Source of the DNA: Planctomycetaceae bacterium
Lineage (GTDB): Bacteria > Planctomycetota > Planctomycetia > Pirellulales > Pirellulaceae
Assembly: GCA_016794985.1 (NCBI GenBank)
Contig: JAEUIQ010000043.1
Location: 62,001-126,000, forward strand
Length of the DNA stretch: 64,000 nt
Reading direction: 5' to 3'
Shown: one piece after another, positions 15,806 through 25,267 of the stretch
How the letters are laid out: each line of letters begins with the position of its first letter
Numbering within the stretch: the first letter of the stretch is position 1
The notes under the pieces: model-generated
What the model saw: the letters and a program-made list of their open reading frames with translations, nothing else
What the model was told of the DNA's origin: nothing
The model's database searches: none
Position numbers and translations under genes: made by a program

Positions 15806-16900
15806 TTAGCGCTGGTGTTCCTGCTGATAATGTTGCTGGAGCAAATCACGACCAAAGTCGCCAGCGTAATCCCGCCAGGCCGCGTGGATATGATTCGCAT
15901 CGTTTTGAGTCTTGTCGTATTCGAAAACGTGCGTATCGCTTTGAATGCGGTAATAGTGGGGAGCGCCCGGCTTGGTCTCGCCAACCCACACAAATCGCAG
16001 GCCCGAATCAGCCGAAGATTGCGAATCCAAGGCGGTGTCATGGGCCGATTGGAAATTTCCGGTGTAGTACGTCATCAACTGACGTAACTTTTGTTGCTGC
16101 TGGTCGGTCAATTCGCTGTACGAAATCCCCACTGCCGGCCCAAATACTTCCGCGGAAACCGTTGGCTTATTCCCCGTCAATAGATCAGCCGGGACTTCCA
16201 TGGGGATGATCGCCTTGGCGCGTTGTTCCGCGTTCAACGACTCGACCAGTTCGCGAGCCCAAGCTTCTTCCTCGTCCAGGACTCGAAGACCCGCGAGTGG
16301 GCCTTGCCGTACTTCAGCCGGGTTCGAGCCCCAAAACACAGGTGTCACGGCCAAGTGTTTGCCATCGCGGATGGTGAAATTAAAAGAGAGATGGTGTCCC
16401 TCGAATCTCCAGCCCCAGGTGCCTTCACTGGTCGGTTGACCGTAGATGCTCAGGTAATACAAGTCCGAGTTTCGAATCGGATTACTATTTTCCATTTCGA
16501 AGAGGACCTGCTCCAACGCCATGATCGACACGGCCTTGTGATAACCTCGATTGGTCAAAGCCGTCGATAGAAGAGCATGGGTTAGCAAACGCTGCTGCGA
16601 CGTCATTTCGGTCAGTGGCAAACCATTGCGCTTCGCGTCTGGAACGATGAACTTGTCTGGTACGAAGTTCCAGTTCTCCCGGGCGGTTCCGGCAAACGCT
16701 TGCACACACTTCGCCCGCTGAGCATCATTCAGCAACGCGACGATCCGGTCGGCGGTTTCGGTCATTTCGGCAATGGGGTCATCGGCCCAGATCTTTCCAC
16801 CCAGATGTATCAGAACCAGAGCGACGACACCGGCCGCTGCGACTCGCCAGCGCCGGCCGCCCACCCGACTACCACCATCGAAGGCCATCAAAGAAACCAT
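15806..16900 (-). CDS. Exported DUF3500-family protein
   Basis: A 364-residue protein of the DUF3500 family, function unknown, common in planctomycetes and related marine or soil bacteria. The N-terminus RRWRVAAAGVVALVLIHLGG is a signal peptide or anchor ending near WADDP. Family features: repeated helices around LNDAQRAKCVQAF and LNAEQRAKAI, the WGWRFEGHHLSFNFTI strand with its His pair, TPVFWGSNPAEV, and a C-terminal FVWVGETKPGAPHYYRIQ...FEYDKTQNDANHIHAAWRD. The conserved GHHLS and NHIH residues could bind a metal or substrate. Possibly cotranscribed with the FGE-like gene downstream. Confidence 0.88.
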   Translation of the reverse strand: MVSLMAFDGGSRVGGRRWRVAAAGVVALVLIHLGGKIWADDPIAEMTETADRIVALLNDAQRAKCVQAFAGTARENWNFVPDKFIVPDAKRNGLPLTEMTSQQRLLTHALLSTALTNRGYHKAVSIMALEQVLFEMENSNPIRNSDLYYLSIYGQPTSEGTWGWRFEGHHLSFNFTIRDGKHLAVTPVFWGSNPAEVRQGPLAGLRVLDEEEAWARELVESLNAEQRAKAIIPMEVPADLLTGNKPTVSAEVFGPAVGISYSELTDQQQQKLRQLMTYYTGNFQSAHDTALDSQSSADSGLRFVWVGETKPGAPHYYRIQSDTHVFEYDKTQNDANHIHAAWRDYAGDFGRDLLQQHYQQEHQR

Positions 16901-17091
16901 TTCAGAGTCTTTCCAAAAAAACGAACCACATTGACCGCAGCGCAGCGGAGGGCATGTTTTGACCGATCGCCGTCCACAAATTGTAATTCCAATGCCGCGA
17001 CTGGGAAATTGGCCCGTAGTCGATGGGCGACTCAGCTACTAAGATGGCGGCCACCGCCGAAACGCGTGAAAACACCATGAGTGGGACCATG

Positions 17092-17116
17092 GGCCCGGTT
17101 CTCAGTGAACCGGGCC
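17092..17116. other. Perfect 10-bp stem-loop upstream of the RidA gene
   Basis: GGCCCGGTTC (17092-17101) pairs perfectly with GAACCGGGCC (17107-17116) around the loop TCAGT. The stem ends 43 bases before the RidA ATG. No T tract follows on either strand, so it is not a standard terminator; it may be a leader structure or a binding site. Confidence 0.5.
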
Positions 17117-17159
17117 GCTGGGATCGAAGACTTTGGCAACCCCGAAAAGGCATGAAACC

Positions 17160-17624
17160 ATGAGCGCAGAAAAACGTATTCAAGAACTCGGCTTGGTTAT
17201 TCCTCCGGTTCCCAAACCAGGTGGCGTCTACAAACCCACCGTTCAACACGGCGATCTACTGTATGTTTCCGGTCACGTTCCAGTGTTGCCCGATGGCTCA
17301 TTGGTCAAAGGTCGCGTCAATTCGGACGCCGACTTGGAAGCCGGATACCAAGCCGCTCGGCAAGTGGGGCTGACCATGTTCGCAACCCTGCGCAAAGATC
17401 TGGGGTCATTGGATCGGATCGTGCGGGTTATCAAACTATTGGGTTTGGTCAATTCCGGTCCTGAATTTTACAATCACCCGAAAGTCATCAACGGTTGCAG
17501 CGAACTTTTCGCTCAGGTGTTCGGCGATGACGCCGGCGTGGGAACGCGGAGCGCTTTCGGCGTCGCGGCACTGCCTGTCGGAGTGATGGTGGAAATTGAA
17601 GCCGTCTTCGAGATTCGTTCATGA
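17160..17624 (+). CDS. RidA/YjgF-family protein
   Basis: A 154-residue member of the RidA (YjgF/YER057c/UK114) family. The nearest pattern is the subgroup with EKRIQELGLVIPPVPKPGGVYKP, LLYVSGHVPVLPDG, LKDLGSLDRIVRVIKLLGLVNS and the C-terminal RSAFGVAALPVGVMVEIEAVF. RidA itself deaminates reactive enamines made by PLP enzymes; this longer subgroup is less well defined and lacks a clear copy of the RidA catalytic Arg context (R at TRSAFG could be it). The ATG at 17160 is chosen over 17133. Its stop overlaps the start of the next gene (ATGA), so the two are coupled. Confidence 0.88.
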   Translation: MSAEKRIQELGLVIPPVPKPGGVYKPTVQHGDLLYVSGHVPVLPDGSLVKGRVNSDADLEAGYQAARQVGLTMFATLRKDLGSLDRIVRVIKLLGLVNSGPEFYNHPKVINGCSELFAQVFGDDAGVGTRSAFGVAALPVGVMVEIEAVFEIRS

Positions 17625-18004
17625 ACGACTCGGAGACGACCGTCGCGGAATTGAAACGCATCTTGGGCGAGTTTGTCGACCAACGCGATTGGCGACAGTT
17701 TCATGCTCCCAAAAATCTGGCGATGTCGTTGGCCATCGAAGCTGCGGAATTGATGGAACATTTCCAATGGATCGATGTGACCGACAGTCGAGTTGTCGTC
17801 GCACATCCAGAACGTCGCCAAGCCATTGCCGAAGAGATTGCCGACGTGTTGTGCTACACGTTGGCGCTGGCCAATTCGATGGAGTTGGATTTGTCAGCCG
17901 CCTTTGAACACAAGATGGCCAAGAACCGAATCAAATACCCGGCCGAAGAATTTCGCGGACGCTGGGGCAAGGATGATCCAGTGCCGGATCCGCAGAACCA
18001 TTGA
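17621..18004 (+). CDS. MazG-like nucleotide pyrophosphohydrolase (RS21-C6/dCTPase type)
   Basis: A 127-residue all-alpha NTP pyrophosphohydrolase. The metal-binding helices are seen as SLAIEAAELMEHFQW (ExxEL) and AEEIADVLCYTLALAN (ExxD), and the C-terminal KMAKNRIKYP is the family's nucleotide-contacting end. Such enzymes hydrolyse modified or surplus (d)NTPs to the monophosphate and may clean the pool. It overlaps RidA by 4 bases and the next frame (methyltransferase) begins around its stop, so the three genes form an operon. Exact nucleotide preference cannot be read from sequence. Confidence 0.9.
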   Translation: MNDSETTVAELKRILGEFVDQRDWRQFHAPKNLAMSLAIEAAELMEHFQWIDVTDSRVVVAHPERRQAIAEEIADVLCYTLALANSMELDLSAAFEHKMAKNRIKYPAEEFRGRWGKDDPVPDPQNH

Positions 18005-18063
18005 GACAGATCGTTTGCCTCAATCACTCCCCCAGTCTCATCCGCTTACCCACAGCTGTTCCC

Positions 18064-19299
18064 ATGTCTTCACCGAATTCGGCCGCGACTTCCGCGGCAC
18101 TCCTTCAGGACAAACAAGTTGTCGTGCGACCGCCCGGTCGCCAAGCCGTCTTGGCTGGTCATCCTTGGCTACGACGCAATTCAATCGCCTCGACCAGCGG
18201 CGAATTGCAGAGCGGCGATGAAGTACTGATCCTGGATCGCGAAGCCAACGTCTGCGGTCGCGGTCTGTACAATCCGGATAGCCAACTATCGGTCCGTGTG
18301 TACAGCCGTCACTCCAATCAAGTATTGGATCAAGCATTTTGGCACGCGAGATTGCAGCAAGCCGTCGCGCTGCGTCAACGACTCCAGTTGTTGCAACCCA
18401 ACGGAGCGTGTCGCTTGGTGTTCAGCGAAGCCGATCAATTGAGTGGCCTGATCGTTGACCAATATGCCGACACTTTGGTGTTGTCGCTAACCGCTCGCGC
18501 CATGTTCCAGCGTTGGCAGATTTTCGCCGAATGGTTTCGCGATCATTTTCGGGCGGTGCCGATTTCTCGCATTCTCGTGCGAACCGATGCGAATATCTTG
18601 AAGCAAGAGAACATGCCCGAGTTTCAAGAAGTTCTGCTGGGAGATTTGCCCACGGCACCCATCGAATTTGTCGAAAATGCTCTGCGATTTCAAGTCGACC
18701 CAATCGGTGGTCAAAAAACGGGGTTTTATTTGGACCAAAGGAACAATCGCGAGACATTGGGCCGCCTCGCGACGGGACGCATGTTGGATGTCTGCTGTTA
18801 CACCGGCGGCTTCTCGCTGGCCGCCGCCAAGTTGGGCCAAACGTCTTCGATCATGGCGGTTGACTCGTCGATGCATGCTCTCGAACAAGCCGAACGGCAC
18901 GCGGCCCTGAATCAAGTCACCGGCATTGATTTCGTGAAAGGCGACTGTTTCGACTACTTGGCACACCTCAAGACCGAGCAATCGCAATTCGACACGATTG
19001 TGTTGGATCCTCCGAAGTTTGCCGGTCGGCAGCACGACGTCAACCACGCGCTACAAGCGTACACGCGTCTGAATCGGTTGGCGATCGACGTCTTGGCGCC
19101 CGGTGGCTTGCTGATGACATGCAGCTGTTCGGGACGCGTGTTGCCAGAAGAATTTTGGCAGGCGGTGATGCTAGCCGGTCGCAAAGCGGGGCGCGATATT
19201 CAAGTCGTAGAACAAACCGGAGCCAGCCCCGACCATCCGATTCTCATGTCTTGCCCGGAAACGCAATACCTCAAGTGCCTGTTGTGCCGCGTGCATTGA
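18064..19299 (+). CDS. RlmI-like 23S rRNA cytosine methyltransferase (PUA + SAM domain)
   Basis: A 411-residue class I SAM-dependent methyltransferase of the RlmI (YccW) type, which methylates C1962 of 23S rRNA in E. coli. Order of parts: PUA domain at about 15-95 (VVRPPGRQAVLAGHPWLRR...SGDEVLILD, GRGLYNPDSQLSVRVYS), a central domain (CRLVFSEADQLSGLIVDQYA), the SAM motif MLDVCCYTGGFSLAA, and the catalytic/target motif VLDPPKFAG with a later SCSG cysteine. The ATG at 18064 fits the family better than the TTG at 18001, which overlaps the previous gene. Its 3' end overlaps the convergent PepSY gene by 29 bases. Confidence 0.9.
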   Translation: MSSPNSAATSAALLQDKQVVVRPPGRQAVLAGHPWLRRNSIASTSGELQSGDEVLILDREANVCGRGLYNPDSQLSVRVYSRHSNQVLDQAFWHARLQQAVALRQRLQLLQPNGACRLVFSEADQLSGLIVDQYADTLVLSLTARAMFQRWQIFAEWFRDHFRAVPISRILVRTDANILKQENMPEFQEVLLGDLPTAPIEFVENALRFQVDPIGGQKTGFYLDQRNNRETLGRLATGRMLDVCCYTGGFSLAAAKLGQTSSIMAVDSSMHALEQAERHAALNQVTGIDFVKGDCFDYLAHLKTEQSQFDTIVLDPPKFAGRQHDVNHALQAYTRLNRLAIDVLAPGGLLMTCSCSGRVLPEEFWQAVMLAGRKAGRDIQVVEQTGASPDHPILMSCPETQYLKCLLCRVH

Positions 19300-19882
19300 G
19301 GGCGGTTGCATCGGGATCGCGAGCATCGAGATCTGGAGCATCGAGATCGCGTGGATTGGGATCGCGTGCTTTCCGGGCGCGTTTCTTCTTGCCGCGAACG
19401 TGAAATGGCAAGTACCATAGGTATGCCCCTGTGATCCACAGCCCAAGCAGAATCAGTCCACTCGGCAAGAAAATGTAATACTTGCTGAAATCACCAAAAA
19501 ACGACCCATCGTGCAACATCTCGATCAGGTCACTGCGACGATAGGTCGAGTGCAAAACCTGGCCGGTGTTCCAATCTAATTGAAGCTCCCAACGGTTGCG
19601 GCATTGGACTTTAATCAAACTGCGATCCGGTCGCACGTCCAAGCGATCGATGTCCGACCACGAAGTCACTTGCGTTTCGGGAACGGCTTGGGTCGCCGCC
19701 AGGATCTGGTTCCAATCCAAATTGGCGGCACCGGGCGTCCCCTTCATGGTAGGTGGCTGAACCCAAGTCACCTCCTTTTTGATCTGCAACAGAATCCCCG
19801 TTGCGATCACCAACAGCAATGGCCCAGCAGTTAGAATCGCTCCCCAGCGATGTAGTTTTCGACTCCAACGGTTCAGCGACAT
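19271..19882 (-). CDS. PepSY-associated transmembrane protein with repetitive charged tail
   Basis: A 203-residue protein with the PepSY_TM pattern: RKLHRWGAILTAGPLLLVIATGILLQIKK (first membrane helix with the conserved LHRW), an extracytoplasmic domain with a PepSY-like repeat (WSDIDRLDVRPDRSLIKV...LDWNTGQVL), and a second helix (FLPSGLILLGLWITGAYLWYL). The C-terminus (about 165-203) is an odd low-complexity run of Asp/Arg/Pro/Ala units (RDLDAPDLDARDPDA) coded by imperfect repeats of GCATCGAGATC. This tail overlaps the end of the methyltransferase gene on the other strand, so it may be a recent extension after loss of an earlier stop. Ends an operon with ybaB. Confidence 0.85.
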   Translation of the reverse strand: MSLNRWSRKLHRWGAILTAGPLLLVIATGILLQIKKEVTWVQPPTMKGTPGAANLDWNQILAATQAVPETQVTSWSDIDRLDVRPDRSLIKVQCRNRWELQLDWNTGQVLHSTYRRSDLIEMLHDGSFFGDFSKYYIFLPSGLILLGLWITGAYLWYLPFHVRGKKKRARKARDPNPRDLDAPDLDARDPDATALNARGTTGT

Positions 19883-19883
19883 C

Positions 19884-20234
19884 TTATCGTCCGAAGAATT
19901 GATCCATCATTTTATCCATGCCCGGCAATGACAGACCGCCCGTCATCTCTTCGATTTTTTCTCGGTGCAGTGCCTTGCCCTTGTCCAACGCATCATTCAC
20001 GGCTTGGGCAATCAAGGTTTCAATGAAACCACGATCTCCTTCTGCGAAAACTTCCGGATCGATAATCACGTTGCGGATTTCTCCGCTGCCGTCCGCCTCG
20101 ACACGCACCATGTCGCCACCGGCTGAGCCCTCGACCGTCGTCGCCTTCAGCTCGTCGCGAATGGCGGCCGCTCGAGCTTGCATGGCTCCGGCTTGCTTCA
20201 TCAAGTTGGCCAAATCACCAAGTTTTCCAAACAT
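19884..20234 (-). CDS. ybaB: YbaB/EbfC-family nucleoid-associated protein
   Basis: A 116-residue YbaB/EbfC-family DNA-binding protein. Signatures: MFGKLGDLANLMKQAGAMQARAA, VEGSAGGDMVRVEADGSGEIRNVIIDPEVF, and the Met/Gly-rich end (MTGGLSLPGMDKMMDQFF). The dimer binds DNA as tweezers and coats the nucleoid. Usually it sits between dnaX and recR; here it is between an ABC-2 permease (18 bases upstream) and a PepSY protein (one base downstream), so the usual context is lost. Confidence 0.95.
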   Translation of the reverse strand: MFGKLGDLANLMKQAGAMQARAAAIRDELKATTVEGSAGGDMVRVEADGSGEIRNVIIDPEVFAEGDRGFIETLIAQAVNDALDKGKALHREKIEEMTGGLSLPGMDKMMDQFFGR

Positions 20235-20252
20235 TTCGCTACCTTTTCTAGT

Positions 20253-21929
20253 TCAACCTTCTCCAAAACTGACCAGCCATCGCCGTCTGAATCGTGCGAT
20301 CAATACACCCATCAAAAGTGCCACCCAAGCGAAAGTCGCCAGCAAATACCCGCCGAAATGCCAATAGTATCTCCCGATTTCGGTGGGTGTGATCGTGCCC
20401 TGAGTTGGGATCACCAATTGATTCAAGTGATTGTTCATCGCGGGTAGTCGGGCGGCGGCTGAAAATGGCGAGAAGAAACTGGCGATCTCGACCGGCAATG
20501 GCATCGTTGAGGATGGCAAGAAGAACCGAAAGAATACTTCCATCGCTGGCGGTGCGAAGTAAATTGCCAGAATCAACGAGTAAGTCAAGACGATCGCGTG
20601 TGAAGTCTTGCGGCATACGGACGAGCAAAACATGCCCATCACCGTCGTCGAGACACAAGTGAGCAGGATCAACAATACAAACCCGGCTACCGAAGGAAGT
20701 ACCTGGTAAAACTGTTGAAAGTTCAAGACAATCCCCAGCACCAAAGGCCACGCCATCAACAGAGTCAAGACCGTCGAGACGCGAAATCCCGCCAACATTT
20801 TGCCAATCACAATCGTCCAGGGACTTAGCGTTGTGGTCAGAAGCAAGTCCAGCGTTTGCCGTTCCCGTTCGCTCGTGATCGCTCCCGCCGAAAATACTGG
20901 GCCCAACAGAATATTGAACAGGACGATGTAGCAAGGAAAGATAAACGCGTATTCCGTTGCAAAGTACAACGTGGGCAACAGCAACACGCTCAGCACAAAG
21001 CCGACCTGAATCAAGACCCGCATCATCAGCGTTCCTTGACTCAAGATCTCCGACCGCATTTCCTTGTCGTAGACGGGATTCAAGTGATCTTCCATCAACG
21101 TCTCGCGCTTTGCCGGCGCAAACCAACGATCGGGCCACGCATTGCGATCGATATACAAACCCACCACTTCTTGTTTTTCGATCTCCTGGTCCAAAACCTC
21201 TTTGCCCTCGCTGCCGATATCTGGCGGATACAACATTCGATTGGCGACAAAGTGAAACATGGCCACACACATGGGTATCGCCAACACGGGCAACAGGCCC
21301 AAAATAAATTGCAATCGGAACGTCGCCAAGTTTCGGAAGCCAAACCAAAACCCGCCAGCCAATAGCAACAGCGGCAAAATGATGATGTAGCTCGTTACTA
21401 ATGCCGAGCTGGTTCGCGAAAAGATGCTGCTGCAAGTCAAGCTGATCATCGAAAACACAAGCAAACAGACGGTCATGCCAAAATAGCCACCCATGACTTC
21501 CAGAGGCGACACGCCACCCAACGGCATGCACAACATCACGATGGGGAGCGAAGCGACCATCATCAACAACAAATGCGTGACCGATGCCATCCACTTGCCC
21601 CACGTCACCGCGACCGTCGACAGCGGACTGGCCAATAACATCTCGTAGGTCAAACGTTCTTTTTCGCCGCAAATCGAACCGGCGGCAAAGCTAGGCGCCA
21701 GCAAAGCCGCAATCACGAACTGGCCTAAAAAGAAGAAATCCACGAGTTCGCGATTGGCCTGCGACTTCTCGCTCAAATCCAGCCGAGTTTCCATCGGCCA
21801 GGCAAAATACACCACGCCAGCCAATGCCAACTGAAACAGCAATAACATCAAGAACGAACGATCGGTCCGTAGATTGATCATCAGTTCGCGATGTAGGACG
21901 GGGTTGTTTCTAACAAACATGGCCACCAC
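20253..21929 (-). CDS. Double-length ABC-2 type permease
   Basis: A 558-residue membrane protein with about twelve hydrophobic segments and two homologous halves of the ABC-2 permease type. Each half has the pattern of a helix, then a charged G-E/S-E-R loop: AGSICGEKERLTYEMLLASPLS (about 83-104) and AGAITSERERQTLDLLLTTTLSP (about 348-370), the mark of ABC-2 permeases coupling to an ATPase. The loop between the halves (about 240-305) is hydrophilic. Such proteins work with a separate ATP-binding subunit; none is encoded nearby. It precedes ybaB by 18 bases. Start may also be the fourth codon (21920). Substrate unknown. Confidence 0.88.
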   Translation of the reverse strand: MVAMFVRNNPVLHRELMINLRTDRSFLMLLLFQLALAGVVYFAWPMETRLDLSEKSQANRELVDFFFLGQFVIAALLAPSFAAGSICGEKERLTYEMLLASPLSTVAVTWGKWMASVTHLLLMMVASLPIVMLCMPLGGVSPLEVMGGYFGMTVCLLVFSMISLTCSSIFSRTSSALVTSYIIILPLLLLAGGFWFGFRNLATFRLQFILGLLPVLAIPMCVAMFHFVANRMLYPPDIGSEGKEVLDQEIEKQEVVGLYIDRNAWPDRWFAPAKRETLMEDHLNPVYDKEMRSEILSQGTLMMRVLIQVGFVLSVLLLPTLYFATEYAFIFPCYIVLFNILLGPVFSAGAITSERERQTLDLLLTTTLSPWTIVIGKMLAGFRVSTVLTLLMAWPLVLGIVLNFQQFYQVLPSVAGFVLLILLTCVSTTVMGMFCSSVCRKTSHAIVLTYSLILAIYFAPPAMEVFFRFFLPSSTMPLPVEIASFFSPFSAAARLPAMNNHLNQLVIPTQGTITPTEIGRYYWHFGGYLLATFAWVALLMGVLIARFRRRWLVSFGEG

Positions 21930-22015
21930 AATTCCAAGAATCGAGACAAGTTCTCGTACTGCCCGCCAGCCAGCGAGAAGCGGCTATCTTAGCACAAACC
22001 AAGCCCGGTGGTGAC

Positions 22016-24466
22016 TCACTCTTCGTCATCTTCCAAAACCGGGGGAGCGCCCGGTTCCGGCAAAACAACGTGCGCAATCTTGCCATTCTTTTGGATCTCG
22101 TTTCCACGCCCACCCCGCGAAGTGACGCGGTACTTGGCGGTCGAAATGGTTTTTTTCGCGCCGCGATTCGTGACGACGACCAAGAGATCTCGGTCTCCGG
22201 TGCTGGGCTTGAATCCCAACAACGAGTCGCCCTTGGCTACCTTAATCAACACAACGCCCTTGCCAGGACCCGAGAGATAATTGACCTCCTCGGCGGCACA
22301 GATCATCGCGCGACAGTTGGCCGTTATCGCAAGGATGGTCTCCGTCCCAGCTACCGCGAAAACGTTGACGACTTCGCTGCCCGTTGCGACGCGACAATAT
22401 CGGCGACCACTTCGAGTCGAGGGCTCGGCGAAAGTGGCCAATCCAAACCGCATCGAGTAACCATTGGTCGTGGCGGCCAGGCCGTGAATCGGCGGGCAGA
22501 GATCGGGCTTCTTCGGGTTCTCGGCGATGTCTCCAATGACGCGTTCATCAAACGACATACAAGCAATGATCTTCTCTCCGTCCTTCAACTTGAACAGCTT
22601 CTGAATAGGTTCGCCATACCCGGTCGATGGCGGGACATCCACCATCCGCACCGAGTAGCAAACCCCCAACGAGGAGAAGAAACCGACGACGCTGCGTGTC
22701 GAACCAGCGACGCACGCCAAGACACGATCTCCTTCGCGCAATCGACTCTTGCTGGGGTCCGTGATCTGCTTCTGCCGTTTGACCCAGCCATCGGTTGTGA
22801 TCAAGATCGCGCAGTCCTCGGCGACAATAAAGTCATCAGCCGTGAACTCGGGTTCATCGACAACGGTCAACATTTGCGTCCGACGTTTGGCGTCCGTCGT
22901 CGACGCATAGACATCCAATAAACTCTCAATCTCCTGTCTTACGATTCCCCATCGTCCCGACGCATTGGTGTCTTTCGTGTCTTCTTGCAATAGCTTGCGA
23001 ATCGCTCGAGCCCGTTTTCGCTTCTCGTCAACTTCTTCGCGAATCAAGTTGATCTCGAGCCGCGCCAAGCGATACAACTTCAACTCCAAGATGGCGTCCG
23101 TTTGTTCCGCATCCAATCCGCCCTTTTCTTGTGGGAAGCGAGCCATGATCTTCTGAGCGGCATCGGCTTTGCCTTCGGATTTGCGAATGATGCGGATGAT
23201 TTCATCCAACGCATCGAAGACAATCAAGAAACCCTCGAGGATGTGGAGACGCCGCTCCAAGGCCGCTAGTTCGTTTTCCAGTCGTCGTGTGACAACATCC
23301 AAACGGAAATGCAAGAAGTGCCAAAGTATCTCCTTCAGCCCCAATCGCTCCGGTGTTCCCACGGCCGGGTTTTCGGTGGGTACCAAGCATGTCATGTTGA
23401 CACCAAAGTTGGTCTGCAAGGCCGTGTTCTTATACAAATAGGCCAAAACTTTGGCTTCGTCAGCATCTTTCTTCAACAACAAATCGATGCGAATATCATC
23501 GGTGGAAAGATCGCGCACGTCTTGGATCAATGGCATCTTGCCCGAGAAAATGATCTCGCCAATTCGCTCGACTAACAGCGTCTTGTTGACGCCGTATGGA
23601 ATGGAGGTGATTTGCAAGACCTTGTTCGTTTTGCTCTCCGACGCCGACACAATCGTCCCGCGAATCTTTAACGTGCCATGACCGGTACGATAGATCTCCC
23701 GCAACTCTTCTTTCGTATTGATGACTTGGCCACCGGTCGGGAAATCGGGACCCTGCACGGCATCGTTGGCCACCAATTGGTAGTCCTTGATTTCCGGGTC
23801 ACGCAACAACTTCAGCAAGGCTCGGCAAAGTTCACCCAAGTTGTGGGGAGGGATGTTGGTTGCCATCCCGACCGCGATCCCTGTCGTTCCGTTGAGCAAC
23901 AAGTTCGGCAGGCGGCTGGGCAGGACCACCGGTTCTTGCCGCGTTCCATCGTAGTTGGGCTTGAAATGGACCGTGACCGTCTTCAAGTCCGTCAAAATTT
24001 CACCGGCAATCGCGGAGAGACGACACTCCGTGTAACGCATTGCCGCTGCGTTGTCGCCGTCAATGGAGCCGAAGTTCCCGCTGCCATCGATCAGGGGCAT
24101 TCGCAGCGAAAACGGCTGGGCCATGCGGACCAAGGCCTCGTAAATCGAGCTGTCGCCATGCGGGTGATAGTTACCCATCACTTCACCGACGATCTTGGCG
24201 CATTTTCGCGGTTTGGTGGTGTGGTACAGACTCTGTTGGTCCATCGTGTACAGAATTCGCCGTTGGACGGGCTTCAGTCCATCGCGCACGTCGGGGAGGG
24301 CTCGGCTCGTGATGACCGACAGCGAGTAGTTGAGATACCGACTTTGGGCCGCTCCACGCAAGGTGATCGATTCGATTTGGTCCTCGCTCAAGTCCCACTG
24401 GAATTCGCCTTGCGTTCCATCGGGTGATGATTTGGATTTTCCGGACGATGAGCGATTCTTGGCCAA
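22016..24466 (-). CDS. gyrA: DNA gyrase/topoisomerase IV subunit A
   Basis: Type IIA topoisomerase A subunit, 816 residues, which cuts and rejoins DNA. Visible: [28 protein letters not shown], the quinolone-determining region [23 protein letters not shown], the active-site Tyr in [11 protein letters not shown], and the C-terminal beta-pinwheel with TSRGGRGNE near the end as a GyrA-box-like element (canonical QRRGGRG). Ser is kept at the position of E. coli Ser83 and Glu sits at that of Asp87. I place the start at the TTG at 24466 because GGAGG lies six bases before it; the longer frame from 24520 has poor support. No gyrB or parE lies nearby. ParC is possible, but the GyrA-like box favours gyrase. 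Confidence 0.9.
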   Translation of the reverse strand: MAKNRSSSGKSKSSPDGTQGEFQWDLSEDQIESITLRGAAQSRYLNYSLSVITSRALPDVRDGLKPVQRRILYTMDQQSLYHTTKPRKCAKIVGEVMGNYHPHGDSSIYEALVRMAQPFSLRMPLIDGSGNFGSIDGDNAAAMRYTECRLSAIAGEILTDLKTVTVHFKPNYDGTRQEPVVLPSRLPNLLLNGTTGIAVGMATNIPPHNLGELCRALLKLLRDPEIKDYQLVANDAVQGPDFPTGGQVINTKEELREIYRTGHGTLKIRGTIVSASESKTNKVLQITSIPYGVNKTLLVERIGEIIFSGKMPLIQDVRDLSTDDIRIDLLLKKDADEAKVLAYLYKNTALQTNFGVNMTCLVPTENPAVGTPERLGLKEILWHFLHFRLDVVTRRLENELAALERRLHILEGFLIVFDALDEIIRIIRKSEGKADAAQKIMARFPQEKGGLDAEQTDAILELKLYRLARLEINLIREEVDEKRKRARAIRKLLQEDTKDTNASGRWGIVRQEIESLLDVYASTTDAKRRTQMLTVVDEPEFTADDFIVAEDCAILITTDGWVKRQKQITDPSKSRLREGDRVLACVAGSTRSVVGFFSSLGVCYSVRMVDVPPSTGYGEPIQKLFKLKDGEKIIACMSFDERVIGDIAENPKKPDLCPPIHGLAATTNGYSMRFGLATFAEPSTRSGRRYCRVATGSEVVNVFAVAGTETILAITANCRAMICAAEEVNYLSGPGKGVVLIKVAKGDSLLGFKPSTGDRDLLVVVTNRGAKKTISTAKYRVTSRGGRGNEIQKNGKIAHVVLPEPGAPPVLEDDEE

Positions 24467-24736
24467 AGTGATCCTCCATGTCTGTAGCGAGGGGGTGTTC
24501 AAGGCTGGTAAGCCAGCCAAGTTGGGCGGATTTTAGCAAAGGCCCCGAGTTTGTCACAGTCGGTTTTTTCCGCCCGTATCGATTGCACGAGCATGGTTTC
24601 GCGCGAACGTCGGGAACATCGGTAAAGTAGTTACTTTCCGATCGTCAAATTCCGAATCAATCTTACAACCCACGGCGGATTCGGGATGGAGCCCTACGTC
24701 GGATCGGAAACCCAGCCTTACAACGGAGTGCTTAGG

Positions 24737-25228
24737 ATGAAATTCTTTGTCCCCATCGCGGCGATGACCCTGATCGTCTTGGCCATTAGCCCGGCAACCT
24801 CGCAAGCGCAACAACACTTGCAATCGGCCGACGAACAATCGGCTTATCTGTTTCACAACATGTACACGACCGGCCCCAGCGCCCAAACGGCGGCCATGTA
24901 CCCGGCACCGCACCCAACCCCGCGCATTGCCGGCCATGTGTTCAACACTTACCAACCGTTTGCCCCCCACCAGTTGATGTACGAGCATCATCGCACTTAT
25001 TACACCCCGTTTGGCGGTCCCGGCACTTTCTATCAAGACCCTTGCGAGGGAGGAAACTGCGGTGGTTCCGCCGGCCAAGGTATGAACATCACGACAGTGG
25101 TTTGGCAGCACGGTGGTACCTTTGCCTCGCCATATCCATTTGAGTTCCGCAACCGTTTCAGCGGACAAAGAATTCGCGGCAATCGTCCGGCCCCAGCTGC
25201 TGCTGCGGGCTGCAACAATTGCAAGTAA
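24737..25228 (+). CDS. Secreted His/Tyr-rich hypothetical protein
   Basis: A 163-residue exported protein of unknown function. The start at 24737 gives a clean signal peptide (MKFFVPIAAMTLIVLAISP, cleavage near SQAQ); the frame is open 17 codons further upstream. The mature part is rich in His, Tyr, Pro and Gln (HVFNTYQPFAPHQLMYEHH, RTYYTPFGGPG), has a small Cys cluster (CEGGNC) and ends in GCNNCK. It resembles in style the next gene and is 39 bases from it, so they form one transcript ended by the terminator at 25794. It could bind metals or be a wall component; this is a guess. Confidence 0.75.
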   Translation: MKFFVPIAAMTLIVLAISPATSQAQQHLQSADEQSAYLFHNMYTTGPSAQTAAMYPAPHPTPRIAGHVFNTYQPFAPHQLMYEHHRTYYTPFGGPGTFYQDPCEGGNCGGSAGQGMNITTVVWQHGGTFASPYPFEFRNRFSGQRIRGNRPAPAAAAGCNNCK

Positions 25229-25267
25229 TCCTTCGCACAACCGCTAACTCCCAGAAGAGATACACCC

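Noticed and set aside
16317..16335. tRNA-like GGTTCGAGCCCC string
   Set aside because: It lies in the DUF3500 coding region and no cloverleaf can be drawn around it.
20248..21672. 474-codon ORF on the same strand as the ABC-2 permease in another frame
   Set aside because: It is fully inside the permease gene, reads as low-logic His/Asp/Val-rich sequence, and the permease frame has clear membrane helices and ABC-2 motifs.
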